Shown here: piece by piece, positions 59,280 through 64,000 of the stretch
Layout of the letters: each line of letters opens with the position of its first letter
Numbering within the stretch: position 1 is the first letter of the stretch
Source of the DNA: Thermoproteota archaeon
GTDB taxonomy: Archaea > Thermoproteota > Thermoprotei_A > EX4484-217-1 > JAPDJV01
Direction of reading: 5' to 3'
DNA length: 64,000 nucleotides
NCBI GenBank assembly: GCA_029258925.1
Contig: JAPDJV010000014.1
Coordinates: 62,001-126,000 of the forward strand
Notes under the pieces: generated by a model
The model's database searches: none
What the model saw: only the letters and a program-made list of their open reading frames with translations
What the model was told of the DNA's origin: nothing
Position numbers and translations under genes: made by a program

Positions 59280-60929
59280 TCACTGCATTATTATTGAGCC
59301 CACTTTCTTAACAACTATGTTTAAAGCATACGTTACGAGGAGTATTAGAAATAGGCTGATGGGTGAGCCTAGGGGTATGAACAAGCCTTCTACAACAAGC
59401 TCCTGGGAGAGGAAGTGGAGGAGAGGAGCCATTACGATGTACAGTATTATGAATCTCAATATCACTCCAAATGCGCTTCTAGGAGAAACAAGCCTGTTTA
59501 AATCCTCACTAAACCTCTCAAAAGTTTCCTGAATAGATAGTATGAATGCTGAAAATATCAGAATGGATGCAAAGTATTCGAAGTAAGCATTCTTAACAAT
59601 TCTCTGGGCAGCCAGAATAACATATACAAGGCTCAAAACAATACTTAACTCTAAAATCCCCCTCTTAAACTCCACGTCTGCAGCAGTTATACTAATAAAC
59701 TTATTAGCCTCATTGCTTATGAGTTCTAGAGCAGAGATAATTCTAGTACCCAGAATATTTATGGAAAAATCTACAAACCTCTCTATTCTGCTTACAATGT
59801 ATGATACCAATGTTAAATTAAATGCATACGCGAACATTGCAGCATATGCTAGATCAGATGGTATGAGGCCCGTTGTCTTTATGAGGTAGGCTAACACTAT
59901 GAGCCCGAATTCCCCAGTATTAGCAAGGCTTAACGCTAGAGTGATGCTATCTCTCACGGATAAACCACTCATAATAGATGTTGCAAAAACAAATATCGAC
60001 CTCACAATAAATGCTACGAAGGCTAGGAGGAGCCCCTCTAGCATTATTACTGCAAGTCTATCAAACTCCAGACCCCCGCCGTAGGGGATTACCATGAATG
60101 GAAGTGATGCAACGAAGCCTATAAGAGCTAGCCAGAAGAAGTTCTCAATAGCTTTCGAAGCCTCTCTATCGAACTCCCTGAGCGAAATCATTATAGAACC
60201 TATGAAGACAGGTATGGCTTCAGGCAAGCCTATTATCTCTGCTATAGCTATTAGTATGGATAAGTAGAGGATTGAAAGGAGGATTTTGGCATCAACCCTT
60301 TCAACAGTATCTATGAACCTATCAAACGGATTACTCACTAGGTATAAGAGCGGTATTAGAGCTACTATTGCCACTATAAGAAACCCTAGTTCCTCCTCTG
60401 TAAGCGTTACACTCAGCGTGGTGAATAAGCCTACTGATAACAATAAAACTGCCAGAGCATCCTCGAAAACAGACAATGTTATACCGTATTGTGCTAGTCT
60501 TTCTCCATGGAACCTGCCGACCTCCATTGCGAATGCTTCGTTTGACGCTACGATTATTGCTGCGATGGTTACTGCAATAGATATCGGTAGGAAGGATGCT
60601 AGAACATAGAAGAAGGACAGGAAGAACGATGCCTCAATAACTATCATAACTATGACCCTCTCCTTCTCCACTTTTATAAACCTTGGATCTAGCTCCAGTC
60701 CAGCTACGAAAACTATTAGGGCTGCAGCGTAATTCGATATTCCAAGTATAAATGGATGAACGTTTAAGTGGAGGAGTACTCCTATTAGCGAGGCAAACAT
60801 TATCGCTGGAAGTATTACAACAGCCCTATACTTAGCATATAGCATTGAGAGAGAGGTTGCAAGCAGTAGGTGTATTAGTGCTCCAAATTCAGCTAGCTCC
60901 ACCATACTCCATTCCCCGAATCTCCTCAT
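59280..60929 (-). CDS. CPA2-family cation/proton antiporter
   Basis: KefB-like multi-TM fold: FVAGLELDPRFIKVEKERVIVM, LALSLANTGEFGLIVLAY. Confidence 0.8.
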   Translation of the reverse strand: MRRFGEWSMVELAEFGALIHLLLATSLSMLYAKYRAVVILPAIMFASLIGVLLHLNVHPFILGISNYAAALIVFVAGLELDPRFIKVEKERVIVMIVIEASFFLSFFYVLASFLPISIAVTIAAIIVASNEAFAMEVGRFHGERLAQYGITLSVFEDALAVLLLSVGLFTTLSVTLTEEELGFLIVAIVALIPLLYLVSNPFDRFIDTVERVDAKILLSILYLSILIAIAEIIGLPEAIPVFIGSIMISLREFDREASKAIENFFWLALIGFVASLPFMVIPYGGGLEFDRLAVIMLEGLLLAFVAFIVRSIFVFATSIMSGLSVRDSITLALSLANTGEFGLIVLAYLIKTTGLIPSDLAYAAMFAYAFNLTLVSYIVSRIERFVDFSINILGTRIISALELISNEANKFISITAADVEFKRGILELSIVLSLVYVILAAQRIVKNAYFEYFASILIFSAFILSIQETFERFSEDLNRLVSPRSAFGVILRFIILYIVMAPLLHFLSQELVVEGLFIPLGSPISLFLILLVTYALNIVVKKVGSIIMQ

Positions 60930-61309
60930 ACCCCTTTAATATAATTGGAGCATAAGTTATTTAGTCAGTCTAGCATTAATAAATTACCCTCAATTATATA
61001 GTTTCATTGAAAAGTTATAATGGTTTATTCCAAATGGATACCTCTCTTCCATAGGGGACCACGCATCCTTGATACCCGGGGCGGTCCAAGTATTTAAGAT
61101 GATCTAATTACAAGTTCGGAAGTAGCACTTTTACTGTACTTCTCTACATAAATTTATTTACAGCTATCGTAACATTGTTGTTATGTCTAAAATTAATTTA
61201 CTGAACCATAAACATAAAGTTAGATTAATTTACTTTACTCTAACCTTAAATATTTAATTAAGTATTCATAGGGGCAACCAAATATCTGCACCTGATTATT
61301 GGTGGAAAC

Positions 61310-62824
61310 ATGCAGCTTCATCACGTTGCCTTAGCGCTGGGAGTCATGTTACTGCTAGCTAAAATAGGGGAGGAAAGCTTTAGGAGAGTTGGCATACCAA
61401 GCTTTATTGCCCCGATAATTGTGGGTTTACTTGTTGGACCATTTGGTATAGGTTTAATTGAAGTGGGAGATTTACCATTTATTGCACTATTTACCATTCT
61501 AGGAATAGATTTCCTATTGTTTATTGCTGGAGTAGAGGAGCTGGCTAAAATAACTCTTATGGAGAAGAATATTAAGAGAATGCTTTTCTCTAGCTTGATT
61601 CTGCTATTATCCTCGACAACCATGGTGTTTGCTGTGATGCATCTCTTATTAAGCATTGGTTTCTTCGAGTCTATAATAGTGGGTGTTGTAATGGGTATAG
61701 TTAGTCTGGGTCCACTGGTTAGGGCATTAACGGAGGCAGGTCTTTTAAGCACAGATGAGGGTAGATGCCTCATAGTGATAACCGCTTTCTCGGAGGCTGA
61801 GGGCATAATATTCTTTAACCTTGTAACGAGAGGCCCCTCACTCATGCTTTTCGTGTACACTATTCTAGCTGTAATCGGATTCTACTTCTTCGGGAAATAC
61901 CTCTTCGTGCACATAATAAGGATTGTAGAAAGATACATTTCGGCCAGAGAGGCACCGTTTGCCATAATAATTGCCTTAATACTGTTGACTGGGCGCCTAG
62001 CCGAGATATTGGGATTTAATGCAGCAATAGTAGCTCTGGGTCTGGGAATATTCTCGTCAACCTATCTCCTCAACAGGCCGGACATACTCGATAGACTTAG
62101 AGCATTCACATTCGGCTTTTTCGAGCCCCTGTTCTTCATCGGACTTGGACTCTATGTAAGCTATATTGGAGTGATGGACTTTATTTTAGGAGTCATTATT
62201 GCTGCCGTTGCTTCTATAGCAAAAATAGTGTCTCTAAGATATTTAACTCACATAAAGAGCCTGAATATTTTATCACTATCCCTAGCTAAGGGCGGTGTTG
62301 ACGCAGCACTACTGCTCATAGCATATAATGCCGGGCTGCTTTCACAATCTACATACACTTTTGTCCTGGTTTCAATAATCCTTATGGCCTTAGTCTTCTC
62401 CCTCCCAGTGAGAAGACACATTTTAGCTAGCGCCCCCATAGAAGCAAGGAAACTGACTGTAGCCGATATAGTTGGAGAGAAAATTTATGCATCCCCTAAT
62501 ACTTCTCTTGATGAAATAATTAGCGTCCTCGAGAAAATGAATGGAGTCGTAATTGTTGACGAGAATATGAGGCCAATAGGCATTGTTACGTCAGCCGACC
62601 TAATATATGTGGACCCGGCTAAAATAAGAAGTATAAAGGTGAGTGAAGTTATGAGAACAAATGTTCCAATAGTATATGAGGGGGAACACTTGGACGAGAA
62701 CGTCATAGAGCTAGTCAGTAGTAACCAAGTCGTAGCGGTCATAGACAGAGAGGGCAGACTTAAAGGAACCCTTTATCCTAGACATATTATAGAATGGCTT
62801 ATCACGAGCGGGCGCTTAAGGTAG
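61310..62824 (+). CDS. CPA2-family cation/proton antiporter with C-terminal CBS domains
   Basis: FIAPIIVGLLVGPFGIGLIE; C-term VADIVGEKIYASPNTSLDEIISVLEKMNGVVIVDENMRPIGIVTSADL. Confidence 0.85.
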   Translation: MQLHHVALALGVMLLLAKIGEESFRRVGIPSFIAPIIVGLLVGPFGIGLIEVGDLPFIALFTILGIDFLLFIAGVEELAKITLMEKNIKRMLFSSLILLLSSTTMVFAVMHLLLSIGFFESIIVGVVMGIVSLGPLVRALTEAGLLSTDEGRCLIVITAFSEAEGIIFFNLVTRGPSLMLFVYTILAVIGFYFFGKYLFVHIIRIVERYISAREAPFAIIIALILLTGRLAEILGFNAAIVALGLGIFSSTYLLNRPDILDRLRAFTFGFFEPLFFIGLGLYVSYIGVMDFILGVIIAAVASIAKIVSLRYLTHIKSLNILSLSLAKGGVDAALLLIAYNAGLLSQSTYTFVLVSIILMALVFSLPVRRHILASAPIEARKLTVADIVGEKIYASPNTSLDEIISVLEKMNGVVIVDENMRPIGIVTSADLIYVDPAKIRSIKVSEVMRTNVPIVYEGEHLDENVIELVSSNQVVAVIDREGRLKGTLYPRHIIEWLITSGRLR

Positions 62825-62904
62825 AGTATTTCACTTAATTATTAGATCATTTAGTAGATTCATCTTAAGCACATAATCATATGCATCAAAACCGTAAAAA
62901 CTTA

Positions 62905-62963
62905 GAAAATCAGTTCATGAATAGTTCATCACTGCTCAGCACTCGGCAAACTCATCACACAGT
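62905..62963 (-). ncRNA. C/D box sRNA (2'-O-methylation guide)
   Basis: Minus strand: GTGATGA(C)-gtttgccgagtg-CTGA(D')-gca-GTGATGA(C')-actattcatgaa-CTGA(D); both guides 12 nt, canonical boxes. Confidence 0.92.
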
Positions 62964-63119
62964 ACTATTTCAGCTAGTTCTTCTTATAAATCCTACTATG
63001 CATAGGAGACCTGTGGCGACCGAATCCTTAGAACTTGTAGCAATGCTCTTCACCATTAAAACGTTAAGTATTTGTAGTTGATTTTTAATATGGAGAACGG
63101 TTTAAAATGGTGGTGTAGC

Positions 63120-63242
63120 GTGGGAGGAAGACAGCGGACAACCATTTTCATGGGATACGAGGAGAGAGAGGGGAGAAGGGAGGAGAAGGAGCGGGCTAGG
63201 AAGAGTAGTGGAGGGAAGCGTAAGAAGAAAAGGAAAAAGTGA
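63120..63242 (+). CDS. Very small basic protein (40 aa, GTG start, not in the ORF track)
   Basis: MGGRQRTTIFMGYEEREGRREEKERARKSSGGKRKKKRKK*; just upstream of the SPOUT gene. Confidence 0.4.
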   Translation: MGGRQRTTIFMGYEEREGRREEKERARKSSGGKRKKKRKK

Positions 63243-63289
63243 TGCTTGATTTCTAGATAGACGCTTCAGTCTATTAATGGGACTATGAC

Positions 63290-64000
63290 ATGGTGCAGGT
63301 AAAACCCCCTAGACACCCATTTACTCTTAGAATAGTTATTCCAGCGTCAATAACTAGAACAGAGGCTACAATACAGCTCAAGAGCATAAAAATAGGTATG
63401 GTGGCTAGGGCAGCCAGTATTTACAGGGTAAGCGAGATCGTAGTATACAGGGATCCCGATGCAAGTATGAGAGACCTCGTACTATTAGAGGATGTTCTAA
63501 AATACCTCATGTTACCGCCCTACTTGAGGAAGAAAATCGTTCCGCTGAAAAAAACTTTGAGGGGGGTGGGCGTTCTTCCCCCTCTCAGAGCACCTCCACA
63601 TACTGTTTCAACTAAAATTGTTCCAGGCGAGTACAGGGTCGGCCTAGTTGTTAAGAGGAGACGTAAACTGTTCGTTGACGTGGGTTTAAGGAGGCTTGTC
63701 CCCCTCGTAGGAGAGGCTGAGGCTGGAACTATTGTAAACATTAAGGTATCTGTTTTGGGAAGAAAAATAGTAGCTGTCTTAGAGGAGCCGGAATTTTATT
63801 GGGGCTACAATGTAATCGTCGAGGAGAACTTGTTGAAAACTCTCTCCACAGAGGGACTCATAATAGCTACTTCTAGACGAGGTGTACCTATCAAAGAGGT
63901 TTTAGGAGATATAGCAGAGAGAGTGAGGGGAGAGAGAATGGTGTCAATAATTTTCGGATCACCTTATAAGGGCTTATACGAGATAGCTGATAGTGAAGGA
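63290..64000 (+). CDS. SPOUT-superfamily RNA methyltransferase (C9orf114/SPOUT1-like), partial, runs off window
   Basis: HPFTLRIVIPASITRTEATIQLKSIKIGMVARAASIYRVSEIVVYRD..LKYLMLPPYLRKKIVPLKKTLRGVGVLPPLRAPPH. Confidence 0.8.
   Translation, partial: MVQVKPPRHPFTLRIVIPASITRTEATIQLKSIKIGMVARAASIYRVSEIVVYRDPDASMRDLVLLEDVLKYLMLPPYLRKKIVPLKKTLRGVGVLPPLRAPPHTVSTKIVPGEYRVGLVVKRRRKLFVDVGLRRLVPLVGEAEAGTIVNIKVSVLGRKIVAVLEEPEFYWGYNVIVEENLLKTLSTEGLIIATSRRGVPIKEVLGDIAERVRGERMVSIIFGSPYKGLYEIADSEG

Overview
A 64-kb, AT-rich chromosomal window from a thermophilic archaeon, most likely crenarchaeal (Thermoproteota). Evidence for this: topo VI, archaeal ribosomal gene order, a CdvB/ESCRT-III paralog, archaemetzincin, and a split cbf5 that looks like the known crenarchaeal mRNA intron. 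The core is a long spc/S10-type ribosomal operon on the minus strand (rps19 to secY, adk, L34e, cmk, L14e, cbf5). Around it are housekeeping genes: dys, top6BA, deoC, a fused NDP-sugar pyrophosphorylase/phosphomannomutase, an intein-containing rtcB, archease, MoxR/VWA, pcna, ileS and rpl2. An accessory part carries a decayed IS607 element, tungsten AOR plus ferredoxin, PadR/CdvB-like genes, OsmC and two CPA2 antiporters. Items not in the ORF track: three well-formed C/D box sRNAs, two tRNAs (tRNA-Thr with a 14-nt non-canonical D-arm intron), a 32-nt candidate intron in cbf5, rps14 and other short CDSs, and a TnpB 3' end with two perfect 11-bp hairpins that looks like an omegaRNA scaffold. There are also several decaying genes: an MTA phosphorylase with an internal deletion, TnpA with a nonsense codon, a frameshifted secretion ATPase and a frameshifted small ORF. 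I saw no CRISPR array and no clear novel defence system. All calls come from reading the sequence; no database search was run.
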